Of a DNA stretch of 64,000 nucleotides, positions 26,044 through 35,608 are shown in pieces. Where the stretch lies: contig JBLWUP010000001.1 in assembly GCA_048268885.1 (NCBI GenBank), forward strand, positions 1-64,000, written 5' to 3'. The notes below the pieces were generated by a model. The model had not been told where the DNA came from. It did not search any database and saw nothing but the letters and a program-made list of their open reading frames with translations. The stretch's first letter is position 1. Each line of letters begins with the position of its first letter. The position numbers were made by a program, and so were the translations under genes. Origin of the DNA: Pelagibius sp048268885 (GTDB lineage: Bacteria > Pseudomonadota > Alphaproteobacteria > Kiloniellales > Kiloniellaceae).

Positions 26044-29000
26044 TCAGGCGGCGAGCTTCGCCAGTTCGTCAAGCATGAGGCGCACGCCGCGCACCCGCGC
26101 GTCTTTGCTGTCCCAGGCGCGGCGGTAGACCAGGGTGTGGTCGGGCCGCAGCTTCACCTCCCCCGCCTGCTTTTGAATGAAGGCGATGAGCCCCGCCGGA
26201 TTGGTGAAGCTGTTGTTGTGGAAGGTCACCGTGGCGCCCTTGGGGCCGGCGTCGAGCCGCTCGACGCCCGCCTCGCGGCATAGCCGCTTGATGGTCATGA
26301 TCTGCAGCAGGTTATCGACCTCCGGCGGCAAGGGCCCGAACCGGTCGACCAGTTCAGCCGCGAAGGCGTCGATCTCCGCCCGGTCGACCAGGGTCGAGAG
26401 CCGGCGGTAGAGGCCGAGCCGCAGATGCAGGTCGGCGACGTAGCTGTCCGGGATCAGCACCGGCATGCCGATGTTGATCTGCGGCGTGAAGCTGTCGGCC
26501 GCCGCCTCCGCCGCCTTGCCGCCGGCCCGCGCCGTGGCCACCGCCTCCTCCAGCATCTGCTGGTAGAGTTCGATGCCGACCTCGCGGATGTGCCCTGATT
26601 GCTCCTCGCCCAGCAGGTTGCCGGCGCCGCGGATATCCATGTCGTGACTGGCGAGCTGGAAGCCGGCGCCGAGACTGTCCAGGGTCTGCATCACGTGCAG
26701 GCGCTTCTCGGCGGCGGCGGAGAGGATGCGTCCCGGCGGCAGGGTCAGGTAGGCGTAGCCGCGCACCTTGGAGCGGCCGATCCGCCCGCGCAGCTGGTAC
26801 AGCTGGGCCAGGCCGAACATGTCCGCGCGGTGCAGGATCATGGTGTTGGCGGTGGGGATGTCGAGGCCCGATTCGACGATATTGGTCGACAGCAGGATGT
26901 CGTACTTGCGGTCGTAGAAGTCGGTCATGACCTCTTCCAGCTGCGTCGGCGGCATCTGGCCGTGGGCCACCGCCACCTTCACCTCCGGCACCAGCTTGGA
27001 CAGGCGCTCCTGCAGTTCGGCGAGGTCCTTCACCCGGGGGCAGACGTAGAAGGTCTGGCCGCCGCGATAGTGCTCGCGCAGGATCGCCTCGCGGATGATC
27101 ACCGGGTCGTAGGGCAGCACGAAGGTGCGCACCGCCAGGCGATCGACCGGCGGGGTGGCGATGATGCTCATCTCCTTCACCCCGGACATGGCCATCTGCA
27201 GGGTGCGCGGGATCGGCGTCGCCGTCAGGGTCAGCACGTGAACGTCCTCGCGCAGCGCCTTCAGGCGTTCCTTCTGCTTCACGCCGAAGTGCTGCTCCTC
27301 GTCGACGATCAGCAGGCCCAGGTCCTTGAAGGTGATGGACTTGCTGAGCAGCGCGTGGGTGCCGACGACGATTTCGACGCGGCCCTTGGCCAGGTCTTCC
27401 TTGGCCTCGTTCGCCTGCTTGCTGTTGACCAGGCGGGAAAGCTGGACGATGCGCACCGGCAGGCCGGCGAAACGCTCCTTGAAGGTGCGGAAGTGCTGGC
27501 GGGCCAGCAATGTGGTCGGCACCACCACCGCCACCTGCTTGCCGGTCATGACCGCCAGGAAGGCGGCGCGCAGCGCCACCTCGGTCTTGCCGAAGCCGAC
27601 GTCGCCGCAGACCAGCCGGTCCATCGGCTTGCCCGCGGCCAGGTCGCCCAGGGCATCCTCGATGGCGCGCAGCTGGTCCTCCGTCTCCGGAAAGGGAAAG
27701 CGCGCGCAGAACTCGTCGTAGAGGCCCTCGGGGCGCTCCATGGGCTCCGCGGTCTTCAGGGCGCGGGCGGCGGCGACCTTGATGAGCGCGTCCGCCATTT
27801 CCTTGATGCGCTCCTTGATTCGGGCCTTGCGCGACTGCCAGCCGACGCCGCCCAGACGGTCCAGCTCCGTGCCTTCGCTCTCCGACCCGAAGCGCGACAG
27901 CACCTCGATGTTCTCCACCGGCACGAAGAGCTTGTCGTCGCCGGCGTAGATCACCTTCAGGAAGTCGTGAGGCGCGCCGCTCACCTCCAGAGTCTCCAAG
28001 CCCTCGTAACGCCCGACGCCGTGGTCGATGTGAACCACCAGGTCCTTTTCCTGCAGGTCGGAGATCTCGGTGAGGAAATTTTCGGCCCGGCGTTTGCGCT
28101 GGGTGGCGCGGGCGATGCGCTCGCCCAGGATGTCCTGCTCGGTGAGGAACAGGGTCTCGCCGAAGCGGAAGCCCTTCTCGATGGCCAGGGGCGCCAGCCC
28201 GACCTTGTCCGCCGGCAGGCTTTCGAGGGCAGACCATCCCTCGAGCGCCGCGCCTTCGGTGCCCGCGTGTTCGTGCAGCAGGTGCGCCAGGCGGTCGAGC
28301 GCACCGGGGCTGAAAGCGGTGAGCACCACCCGCCGTCCGGCCTTCAGCTCCTCTTCGATGTCGGCGCCGACGGCGTCGTAGATCTGGCCTTGGGTGCCGC
28401 CGCTCTGGGCGGCCGCACGCTGCTCCGAATAATCCAGACCGGGGCGGCCGCCGGCATCGCGGACCGCCGCGCTCTCCGGGGCCGCGAAAGGGGTGAACTG
28501 GCCGCCAGGGCGCCCTTCCAGCCCCGCTTCCCACTCCGCGGTATCGAGATACAGCTGCTTGGGCTCCAGCGCCTTGTAGACCCAGCCGCCGACCTCGCCG
28601 CCGCCTTCCAGGTGCTTGCGGGCCTCATAGAAGTCGGTGATCGTCTCCAGGCGGGCGTCGCGCGCCTCGGCGGCCTGGTAGTCCAGGGTGACTCCCACCT
28701 CCGGCAGGTAGTCGAACAGCGTCACCAGGCGCTCATGATAGAGCGGCAGCCAGTGCTCCATGCCTGGATGGGCGCGCGCCGCGCTGACCGCTTCGTAGAG
28801 CGGGTCGTCGCGGGTTGCCCCGAAGATTTCGCGGTAACGGGTGCGGAACCGCTCGACGGCCTCCGGGTCGAGGATCACCTCGCTGACCGGTTTCAGGACC
28901 AGCCGCTCGACGGTGCCGGTGGTGCGCTGGCTCAAGGGGTCGAAGAGCCTGAGACTTTCCAGGTCGTCGCCGAAGAAGTCGAGGCGGACCGGCTGTTCCT

Positions 29001-29559
29001 GGCCCGGCGGGAAGACGTCGACGATACCGCCGCGCACGGCGAACTCGCCCGGCTCGCCCACCGTCTCCACCCGGTAGTAGCCGTTCTCCGCGAAGAAGCC
29101 GTGCAGACGGTCGGCGGGAAGCGTCGCCCCCGCCTCCAGCAGCATGACCCGGCCGGCCAGCGCCGCCGGCGGCGGGACCCGCTGCAGCAGGGCGCTGACG
29201 GTGGTGATGACGGCCTGCGGACGCGCGCCCGACGGCTCCATCAGCCGGGTCAGCACATCCAGGCGCCGGGCGACGATATCGCGGTGCGGGCTTACCCGGT
29301 CATAGGGCAGACAGTCCCAGGAGGGGAAAACCAGGGTCTCGACCTCGGGCGCGAAGAACCCGAGGCAGGCCGCCATGCGCGCGGCGTGGGTGTCGTCCAG
29401 CGCCACATGCAGCCAGCGGCGGCCCTGCTCGTTTTCGGGGGACTCGGCCAGCAGCCCGGCCAGGGTCAGGGCATCGACGCCCGGCGGCGCAGAGGCCAAC
29501 GTCGGACGCCGGGCAGACTCCGCCTCCAAAGGGGGGGAGGCGATCACGGATTCCGTCAT
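26044..29559 (-). CDS. mfd: Transcription-repair coupling factor
   Basis: About 1171 residues, the full length for Mfd. It displaces stalled RNA polymerase and recruits UvrA to the template-strand lesion. The order is: UvrB-like N-terminal modules, the RNA-polymerase-interacting domain around 480-560 (DLVVHIDHGVGRYEGLE), the RecG-like motor with Walker A GDVGFGKTE near 655, DEEQHFGVKQKE, GRIGRSKVRGYAYL, and the C-terminal TRCF domain. I place the start at ATG 29559; the TTG one codon earlier is less likely. sdhE and recG follow in the usual alphaproteobacterial neighbourhood. Confidence 0.97.
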   Translation of the reverse strand: MTESVIASPPLEAESARRPTLASAPPGVDALTLAGLLAESPENEQGRRWLHVALDDTHAARMAACLGFFAPEVETLVFPSWDCLPYDRVSPHRDIVARRLDVLTRLMEPSGARPQAVITTVSALLQRVPPPAALAGRVMLLEAGATLPADRLHGFFAENGYYRVETVGEPGEFAVRGGIVDVFPPGQEQPVRLDFFGDDLESLRLFDPLSQRTTGTVERLVLKPVSEVILDPEAVERFRTRYREIFGATRDDPLYEAVSAARAHPGMEHWLPLYHERLVTLFDYLPEVGVTLDYQAAEARDARLETITDFYEARKHLEGGGEVGGWVYKALEPKQLYLDTAEWEAGLEGRPGGQFTPFAAPESAAVRDAGGRPGLDYSEQRAAAQSGGTQGQIYDAVGADIEEELKAGRRVVLTAFSPGALDRLAHLLHEHAGTEGAALEGWSALESLPADKVGLAPLAIEKGFRFGETLFLTEQDILGERIARATQRKRRAENFLTEISDLQEKDLVVHIDHGVGRYEGLETLEVSGAPHDFLKVIYAGDDKLFVPVENIEVLSRFGSESEGTELDRLGGVGWQSRKARIKERIKEMADALIKVAAARALKTAEPMERPEGLYDEFCARFPFPETEDQLRAIEDALGDLAAGKPMDRLVCGDVGFGKTEVALRAAFLAVMTGKQVAVVVPTTLLARQHFRTFKERFAGLPVRIVQLSRLVNSKQANEAKEDLAKGRVEIVVGTHALLSKSITFKDLGLLIVDEEQHFGVKQKERLKALREDVHVLTLTATPIPRTLQMAMSGVKEMSIIATPPVDRLAVRTFVLPYDPVIIREAILREHYRGGQTFYVCPRVKDLAELQERLSKLVPEVKVAVAHGQMPPTQLEEVMTDFYDRKYDILLSTNIVESGLDIPTANTMILHRADMFGLAQLYQLRGRIGRSKVRGYAYLTLPPGRILSAAAEKRLHVMQTLDSLGAGFQLASHDMDIRGAGNLLGEEQSGHIREVGIELYQQMLEEAVATARAGGKAAEAAADSFTPQINIGMPVLIPDSYVADLHLRLGLYRRLSTLVDRAEIDAFAAELVDRFGPLPPEVDNLLQIMTIKRLCREAGVERLDAGPKGATVTFHNNSFTNPAGLIAFIQKQAGEVKLRPDHTLVYRRAWDSKDARVRGVRLMLDELAKLAA

Positions 29560-29591
29560 CAATTCTCGGCGGTTCTAGAACTAAGGGGACG

Positions 29592-29870
29592 TCAGCGGCC
29601 GGGCGGTTGAAATTCAAAGGCCAGCAAGAGCTGCGTCACGTCGTGGTCGTAATCGGCCGGCGGCTCGGTCCGGCGAAGCAGCCAGTCATAGACGACCGGT
29701 TCAGGCACGTCCAGCAGGGCCTCGTAGCGGTCGAGCTGCTCCGGGCCGAAAGCGCCCAGGTGAGCATCGGCAAAGCTGCCCATCAAAAGGTCCATTTCCT
29801 TGGTCCCGCGATGCCAGCTGCGGAAACGCAAGCGCTTACGCCGGTTCTCGGTGGTTTCGGTTTCGCTCAT
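29592..29870 (-). CDS. sdhE: FAD assembly factor SdhE
   Basis: 92-residue member of the SdhE/SDH5 (DUF339) family, which helps attach FAD covalently to the succinate dehydrogenase flavoprotein. The signature RGTKEMDLLMG matches the conserved RGxxE motif, with LRFRSWHRG just before it and YEALLDVPEPVVYDWL after. It is divergent from recG across 58 bases and upstream of mfd on the same strand by about 30 bases, so it may be co-transcribed with mfd. Confidence 0.93.
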   Translation of the reverse strand: MSETETTENRRKRLRFRSWHRGTKEMDLLMGSFADAHLGAFGPEQLDRYEALLDVPEPVVYDWLLRRTEPPADYDHDVTQLLLAFEFQPPGR

Positions 29871-29928
29871 AGCGACCTAGGATATAGAGCGATCAACCCC
29901 ATTTGTCAGGCTCTTCCGGCCGGTTCCC

Positions 29929-32013
29929 TTGCGTCCCGAAATCCTCTTTCCGCTTTTCGCGCCCGCCACCAGCCTCTCCGGGGTCGGGCCGCGCTTTGCC
30001 AAGCTGTTCGAGAGCCTGACCGGCGGCCCGGCGGTGCTGGACCTCTGCTGGCACTTGCCCAGCGGCATCATCGACCGGCGCTACGGCCCGCCCCTGGCCG
30101 AGGTGATCCCCGGGCGCATCGCCACCCTGACCGTGGAGGTCGGCGAGCACCGCGCACCGCCCAGCCGGCGCCAGCCCTACCGGGTGGTCTGCCATGACGA
30201 GACCGGCAGCCTGGAGCTGGTGTTCTTCCACGCCCACCGCGACTACCTGATGAAAATGCTGCCGCCGGGCCAGACCCGGTTGGTCAGCGGCAAGGTGGAG
30301 GTCTTCAACGACCGGCTGCAGATGACCCATCCGGATCATATCGCCGGCCCGGAAGAGGCCGTGCGCGTGAAGGCGGTGGAGCCGGTCTACCCGCTGACCG
30401 CGGGTCTCAGCCTGAAGGTGGTGAGCAAGGCGGTCCAGGCCGCCCTGGAGCGCCTGCCCGAGCTGCCGGAGTGGCTCGATGCCGGCCTGAAGGCGCGCGA
30501 AGACTGGCCCCAGTGGCACGAAGCCCTGCGCCGGGTCCACAGCCCGCGCGACGAGGCGGATCTCTCGCCGCTGGCCCTGCCGCGCCGCCGCCTCGCCTAT
30601 GACGAACTGCTGTCCAACCAGCTCGCCATCGCCCTGGTGCGCGACCGCCAGCTGAAGCAGCGCGGCCGGGTGCTGAAGGGCGACGGGCGCCTCTGCGACA
30701 AGGTGATCGCCTCCCTGCCCTTCCAGTTGCCCGGCTCGCAGGGCATGGCGCTGGCGGAGATCCCCGCCGACATGGCCGCCGAGCACCGCATGCTGCGCCT
30801 GCTGCAAGGCGACGTCGGCAGCGGCAAGACGGTGGTGGCGCTGCTCGCCATGCTGACGGCGGTCGAGGCCGGCGGCCAGGCCGCGCTCATGGCGCCGACC
30901 GAGATCCTGGCCCGCCAGCACTTCCAGACCATCGAGCCGCTGGCGCGGGCCGCCGGCATCGGCCTGACGCTGCTGACCGGCCGCGACAAAGGCAAGGCGC
31001 GGCAGGCGATCCTGGAGAAGCTGGCCTCCGGCGAGACGTCCATCGTCGTCGGCACCCACGCGCTGTTCCAGGAGGACGTGGCCTTCAAGGACCTCGCCAT
31101 GGTGGTGATCGACGAGCAGCACCGCTTCGGCGTCCACCAACGTCTGACCCTCACCGGCAAGGGCAAGGCGGTCGACGTGCTGGTCATGACGGCGACACCG
31201 ATCCCGCGCACCCTGATGCTCACCGCCTACGGCGACATGGAGTCGTCACGCCTGACCGAGCGGCCGCCGGGGCGCCAGCCGATCGACACGGCGACCCTGT
31301 CGCTCGACCGCCTGCCGGAAGTGGTCGACGCCGCCGACCGCGCCTTGCAGCGCGGCGCTCAGGTCTACTGGATCTGCCCCCTGGTGGAGGAATCGGAGAA
31401 CAGCGACCTGGCCGCCGCCGAAGACCGCTATGCGGTCCTGCGCCAGCGCTTCGGCGACCGGATCGGCCTGGTGCATGGCCGCATGAAGGGGCCGGAGAAG
31501 GACGCCGTCATGGCGCGCTTCGCGGCCGGCGAGACCGGCGTGCTGGTCGCCACCACGGTGGTGGAGGTCGGCGTCGACGTGCCCAACGCCACGGTCATGG
31601 TCATCGAACATGCCGAGCGCTTCGGCCTCTCCCAGCTGCATCAGCTGCGCGGCCGGGTCGGGCGCGGCAGCGGCAAGTCGACCTGCCTGCTGCTGTGGCA
31701 GGGTCCCCTGGGTGAGACCGCGCGGGCGCGGCTCAGAATCCTGCGCGAGACCGACGACGGTTTCCGCATCGCCGAGGAGGATCTGCGGCTCAGGGGGGCC
31801 GGCGAACTGCTGGGCACCCGGCAGAGCGGCCTGCCCGAGTTCCGCCTCGCCGATCTGGCGGTGCACGGCGACCTGCTGGCCACCGCGCGCGACGACGCCC
31901 GCCTGATCCTGGACAAGGACCCGGAACTGGCCGGCGAGCGGGGCCAGGCGCTGCGGGTCCTGCTCTACCTCTTCGAACGCGATGCCGCGGTGAAGTACCT
32001 GCGCTCGGGCTGA
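29929..32013 (+). CDS. recG: ATP-dependent DNA helicase RecG
   Basis: 694-residue RecG helicase that remodels stalled forks and branched DNA. The N-terminal wedge/OB domain (residues about 1-190) begins with LSGVGPRFAKLFESL. Motor motifs are GDVGSGKTVVALLAM near 298, DEQHRFGVHQR near 394, TATPIPRTLML, QLRGRVGRGSGKS and a C-terminal LRGAGELLGTRQSGLPEF characteristic of RecG. The start is TTG with no strong ribosome site. Only 58 bases separate it from the divergent sdhE. Confidence 0.96.
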   Translation: MRPEILFPLFAPATSLSGVGPRFAKLFESLTGGPAVLDLCWHLPSGIIDRRYGPPLAEVIPGRIATLTVEVGEHRAPPSRRQPYRVVCHDETGSLELVFFHAHRDYLMKMLPPGQTRLVSGKVEVFNDRLQMTHPDHIAGPEEAVRVKAVEPVYPLTAGLSLKVVSKAVQAALERLPELPEWLDAGLKAREDWPQWHEALRRVHSPRDEADLSPLALPRRRLAYDELLSNQLAIALVRDRQLKQRGRVLKGDGRLCDKVIASLPFQLPGSQGMALAEIPADMAAEHRMLRLLQGDVGSGKTVVALLAMLTAVEAGGQAALMAPTEILARQHFQTIEPLARAAGIGLTLLTGRDKGKARQAILEKLASGETSIVVGTHALFQEDVAFKDLAMVVIDEQHRFGVHQRLTLTGKGKAVDVLVMTATPIPRTLMLTAYGDMESSRLTERPPGRQPIDTATLSLDRLPEVVDAADRALQRGAQVYWICPLVEESENSDLAAAEDRYAVLRQRFGDRIGLVHGRMKGPEKDAVMARFAAGETGVLVATTVVEVGVDVPNATVMVIEHAERFGLSQLHQLRGRVGRGSGKSTCLLLWQGPLGETARARLRILRETDDGFRIAEEDLRLRGAGELLGTRQSGLPEFRLADLAVHGDLLATARDDARLILDKDPELAGERGQALRVLLYLFERDAAVKYLRSG

Positions 32014-32179
32014 GCGGCACCGCCCGCAAAATATCCGCCCCGTCTCTTCAACCCTGAATGGCGCGCCGCGTCGATTTCCACCCGTTTTCCGGACAAAACC
32101 GCTACAGGGTTAAGGCCTTCTTAGGCTCGCCCAGCGGAAACTGAGGCCCTTTCGTGCTACAGCGGGCTACGTATCTAAG

Positions 32180-32668
32180 ATGTCTGGCTTTGTCACCACC
32201 GAGCGCCGCCTCATCCTGCGGGTCGAAGACTATTGGAACTACCTGCGCGGGGAGCGGAGCTTTCCCGGCACCACGGATATCGATCCGGTGGAACTGGGCG
32301 ACGACTGGTGCGATTGCTTCGTCATGAACCCCAGCGAGCCGCCCGAGGACGCGACGTTCCTCTTCATCGGGCCGCGCCTGCTGGAAAACGCCAAGCTGCC
32401 CGAGAACTGGGCCAAGGAGGCCGAGCGCCGCGTGCGCGACTGCCCGCCGGGCTCGATGATCGCCCGCTCGGTGCAGTACGTCGGCCAGGTGCTGCAGCAG
32501 CGCATCCCGATTTCCGTCGCGGAAACCTTCGAGGAAAACGGCGAAGAAGTGAAGCTGCGGGGCACGCTGTTCCCGCTGTCGTCCGACGGCAAGACCGTCA
32601 ACGCCATCCTGGGCGCCGCCAACTGCGCCCGGCTGGAGGCGATGAAGCTGAAGAAACCGGCGGCCTAG
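32180..32668 (+). CDS. PAS_5-like small protein
   Basis: 162-residue protein related in layout to the one at 12971: YWNYLRGERSFPGTTDIDP at the start, CDCFVMNPSEPP in the middle and LRGTLFPLSSDGKTVNAILGAAN at the end. It has no effector domain or membrane segment. The central region has diverged, so a different ligand or loss of ligand is possible. It is convergent with the DUF502 gene. Function unknown. Confidence 0.75.
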   Translation: MSGFVTTERRLILRVEDYWNYLRGERSFPGTTDIDPVELGDDWCDCFVMNPSEPPEDATFLFIGPRLLENAKLPENWAKEAERRVRDCPPGSMIARSVQYVGQVLQQRIPISVAETFEENGEEVKLRGTLFPLSSDGKTVNAILGAANCARLEAMKLKKPAA

Positions 32669-32675
32669 ACGTGCG

Positions 32676-34139
32676 CTAGCCGCTCTTGGCGAGGCGCGCG
32701 TGCGCGGGTTCCTCGCTGGCGGGCGCCACGGTCCCCTTACCGTCGCCTGCCGGATCCGGCGGGGTCACGATGCCGCCGGAGACCACCATCTTGATGCCCT
32801 CCTCCACCGTCATGCTCAGGATCTGCGTTTCCTTGCGCGGCAGGAACAGCAGAAAGCCCGATGTCGGGTTCGGCGTCGTCGGCAGGAAGATGTTCACCGA
32901 GTCGTCCGGCGTCAGCTCCTGAATACCGGTTTCGGCCGGGCCGGTGATGAAGCCCAGGGCCCAGCAGTTCTTCCGCGGGTACTCCAGCAGGATCACCTCG
33001 CGGAAAGCCTTGGACTGTTCCTTGAACACCGTCTCCAGGATCTGCTTCACCGCACTGTAGAGGCTGCGGATGACCGGCATTTGCGCCAGCAGACGTTCGC
33101 CGGCGGCCACCAGGCTGCGGCCCACGAAGCCGGCGGTGAGAAAACCGATCATGATGAGCCCGAAGACCACCACCACCACGCCCAGACCGGGAATGGAGAA
33201 CGGCAGGTAGGATTCGGGATTCCATTGCGCGGGAATGTAGGGCGTCACCGTGCCGTCGACGAAGGCGACGAACTCCCAGGCCAGCCAGGCGGTGATCGCG
33301 ATCGGCGCCGTCACCAGGATGCCGGCGAAGAAATAATTGCGCAGGCGTAGCAGGAATCCGGGACGGCGCGGCTCCCCTTCCTCCTTGCGCCGGCGGCGGC
33401 GGCGCTTGCCTTTGACAGGCTCCTCCGTCAGCTCCGGGCCGCTTTGCGTGACGGCGTAGGTTTCGACGCGGTCCTTCGCCGCTTCGGCGCCCTCGCTGCC
33501 CTCCAGGCCCTCCTGATCGGGCACCACGATACCGCCGGAGATCACCAGCTTGATGCCCTCCTCGACCGTCAGGTCCAGGTGATGGACATCCTGTTTCGGC
33601 ACGAAGAGCAGGAAGCCGGTCGTGGGGTTGGGGGTCGCCGGAACGAAGACGTTGTAGACCGTGGCGGCGGTCAGGCGCTGCACCTCGCCCACCGTCTGCC
33701 CGGTGATGAATCCGACGGCCCAGCAGCCGGGGCGCGGATATTCGATCAGCACCACCTCGCGGAAGGCAGCGGAGGATTTCGACAGCACGGTCTCGAAGAC
33801 CTGCTTGGTCCAGCTATAGACGGAGCGCACGATCGGCACCCGGGCGACGATCCGCTCCCCGATGCGCATGGTCATGCGCCCGAGGTAGCCGGCCGCCAGG
33901 AAACCGATCAGGGTCAGCGCGATAAGCGCCACGATGAGACCGAGACCGGGCAGGCCGAAAGGCAGATAGCTTTCCGGGTTCCACCGCGGGGGGATGATCG
34001 GCGTGATCCGGTCGTCGATGAAGGTGATCACGCGCCAAGTCAGCCAGAACGTGATGCTGATCGGGGCCGTGACCAGCACGCCCGCCAGGAAGTAGTTGCG
34101 CAACCGTGCGGTCGCACCGTTCTTGTCCGAGTCGGCCAC
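32676..34139 (-). CDS. Tandem DUF502 membrane protein (two fused copies)
   Basis: 487 residues, about twice the usual DUF502 length. Copy 1 spans about 13-207 and copy 2 about 266-462. Both have LRNYF, API.IT, WNPESYLPF, an amphipathic region, EYPRP/EYPRK, GFITG, FLLF and VEEGIK, with two membrane helices each. A 55-residue linker contains a basic run, KGKRRRRRRK at 243-252. The start codon is GTG after AGGAAGGAG. Family function is unknown; DUF502 proteins are inner-membrane proteins often found near recG. The fusion probably arose by local duplication. Confidence 0.88.
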   Translation of the reverse strand: MADSDKNGATARLRNYFLAGVLVTAPISITFWLTWRVITFIDDRITPIIPPRWNPESYLPFGLPGLGLIVALIALTLIGFLAAGYLGRMTMRIGERIVARVPIVRSVYSWTKQVFETVLSKSSAAFREVVLIEYPRPGCWAVGFITGQTVGEVQRLTAATVYNVFVPATPNPTTGFLLFVPKQDVHHLDLTVEEGIKLVISGGIVVPDQEGLEGSEGAEAAKDRVETYAVTQSGPELTEEPVKGKRRRRRRKEEGEPRRPGFLLRLRNYFFAGILVTAPIAITAWLAWEFVAFVDGTVTPYIPAQWNPESYLPFSIPGLGVVVVVFGLIMIGFLTAGFVGRSLVAAGERLLAQMPVIRSLYSAVKQILETVFKEQSKAFREVILLEYPRKNCWALGFITGPAETGIQELTPDDSVNIFLPTTPNPTSGFLLFLPRKETQILSMTVEEGIKMVVSGGIVTPPDPAGDGKGTVAPASEEPAHARLAKSG

Positions 34140-34378
34140 CTAGTGTGGCTCCTTCCTCATTGGGACGGGCCAGGGAACGGGAAGTCCCTGCCGCCGATCC
34201 ATTCCAGCTTCACCAAGACCCTGCAAATCAAAGGCTTACAAACAAACCTTGCGGCGTACCTTCACTGCGCGCCACCCCGGCTATGATATGGGAATCTCCG
34301 ACGAAAGTACCAGGGGCCATCCTGCCCCCTTCCCCAGTACTCTCTGGGCATTCTCGGGGCACCATCGGCCCTCAGCTT

Positions 34379-35260
34379 CTAAAGAAACGCTAAGAGCGCC
34401 TCCAGGGTTTCCGCCGGCGCCTCCTCGGCCAGGAAATGGCCGCAAGGCAGGGGCCGCCCCGAGACCTCCTCCGCCCGTTCCGACCACAGCTCCAGCACAT
34501 CGTAGCAGCGCTCGATGACACCCAGCTGTCCCCACAGCACGAGCAGCGGCGGCGCGATCTTGCGGGCCCGGTCGGCACGGTCGTGCTCCAGATCGATGGT
34601 GGCCGCCGCGCGGTAGTCCTCGCAGGTCGCGTGGATGGTCTGCGGGTCGCGGAAGCAACGCTTGTATTCGGCCAGCGCCTCGGGGGTGAAGCAGTCGCCG
34701 ACCCTACTCCACGCGCCGATCTTCTTTTCCAAATAGTAATCCGGGTCGGCGCCGATCATGCGCTCCGGCAGGTCGAAGGGCTGGATCAGGAAGAACCAGT
34801 GATAGTAGGCCTCGGCAAAGGTCCGGTCGGTACGCTGATACATGTCGAGGGTCGGGGCGATGTCCAGCACCGCCGCCTTGTCGACGCGCGCGCCGTGATC
34901 CAGCAGCAAGCGGTGGGTCACCCGCGCGCCGCGGTCGTGCCCGACCACGGAGAAGCGTTCGAAGCCCAGCGCCGTCATCACCTCGGCCTGGTCGCGCGCC
35001 ATGGCCCGTTTGGAATAGGCCGCGTGGCCCGGTTCAGAATCCGGCAGACCGCTCTCCGGCTTGCCGCTGTCGCCATAGCCGCGCAGATCCGGGCAGACCA
35101 CGGTGAAGCGCTCGGCCAGCTGCGGCGCGATCTTGTGCCACATGACATGGGTTTGCGGGTAGCCGTGCAGCAGCAGCAGGGCCGGGCCGGTGCCGCCGAG
35201 TCGCAGATTGATCTCGGTCCCGCCCGCCTTCAGACGACGCTGTTCGAAGCCGTCAAACAT
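34379..35260 (-). CDS. Alpha/beta hydrolase, fluoroacetate/haloacetate dehalogenase type
   Basis: 293-residue hydrolase. The nucleophile elbow VGHDRGAR gives D109, with carboxylate-binding R110 and R113 in place. D133 (VLDIAP) and H275 (CGHF) complete the triad. The halide-pocket residues of fluoroacetate dehalogenase are also present: H154, W155 (YYHWFF) and Y216 (EDYRA). LHGYPQTHVMW is the oxyanion strand. It may instead be an epoxide-hydrolase relative, but the Asp-Arg-x-x-Arg cluster argues for an acid dehalogenase. No regulator or transporter is adjacent. Confidence 0.85.
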   Translation of the reverse strand: MFDGFEQRRLKAGGTEINLRLGGTGPALLLLHGYPQTHVMWHKIAPQLAERFTVVCPDLRGYGDSGKPESGLPDSEPGHAAYSKRAMARDQAEVMTALGFERFSVVGHDRGARVTHRLLLDHGARVDKAAVLDIAPTLDMYQRTDRTFAEAYYHWFFLIQPFDLPERMIGADPDYYLEKKIGAWSRVGDCFTPEALAEYKRCFRDPQTIHATCEDYRAAATIDLEHDRADRARKIAPPLLVLWGQLGVIERCYDVLELWSERAEEVSGRPLPCGHFLAEEAPAETLEALLAFL

Positions 35261-35382
35261 CGAAAGTCCTGCCCACCCTGTAAGCGGTCAGGCTGGACCC
35301 TTTGAGGTACCCGGTCAATGAAATCGGGGAAATCTGCCGGGGCTTCCGGCCCCGCTCTCCCGGAAGAACTCCGGAGAGAGGT

Positions 35383-35469
35383 TGGTGCGGCTGAGAGGAC
35401 TCGAACCTCCACTCCCTTGCGAGAACTAGCACCTGAAGCTAGCGCGTCTACCAATTCCGCCACAGCCGC
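35383..35469 (-). tRNA. tRNA-Leu (anticodon CAG)
   Basis: 87 bases including encoded CCA. The acceptor stem GCGGCTG/CAGCCGC, discriminator A, and a long variable arm mark a class II leucine tRNA. The anticodon stem CTAGC/GCTAG closes the loop TTCAGGT, giving CAG. It is downstream of the GAG isoacceptor by 52 bases, so both probably come from one transcript. Confidence 0.95.
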
Positions 35470-35521
35470 AACGCTGTCTTAGGTGGGTTGCCCACCCGTC
35501 TGTTTTCCGAGCCCGAACGAA

Positions 35522-35608
35522 TGGTGCGGCTGAGAGGACTTGAACCTCCACGGGGTTTCCCCCACAGCGCCCTCAACGCTGCGCGTCTACCGATTCCGCC
35601 ACAGCCGC
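35522..35608 (-). tRNA. tRNA-Leu (anticodon GAG)
   Basis: 87 bases including encoded CCA. It has the same acceptor stem, GCGGCTG/CAGCCGC, as its neighbour. Anticodon stem CAGCG/CGCTG closes the loop TTGAGGG, giving GAG. The long variable arm TGGGGGAAACCCCGT is typical of tRNA-Leu. No integrase is nearby. Confidence 0.95.

Noticed and set aside
26599..29610. Open frame of about 1000 codons on the plus strand opposite mfd
   Set aside because: It is a shadow of a GC-rich gene: the product is a low-complexity mix of His, Gln, Arg and Leu with no domain, and mfd on the other strand is certain.
32110..32125. Second CtrA box upstream of the PAS gene
   Set aside because: TTAA-N7-TTAGG has two mismatches in the second half-site; too weak to report.
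35383..35608. Integrated element at tandem tRNA-Leu genes
   Set aside because: No integrase, repeated tRNA 3' end or phage genes are present on either side.
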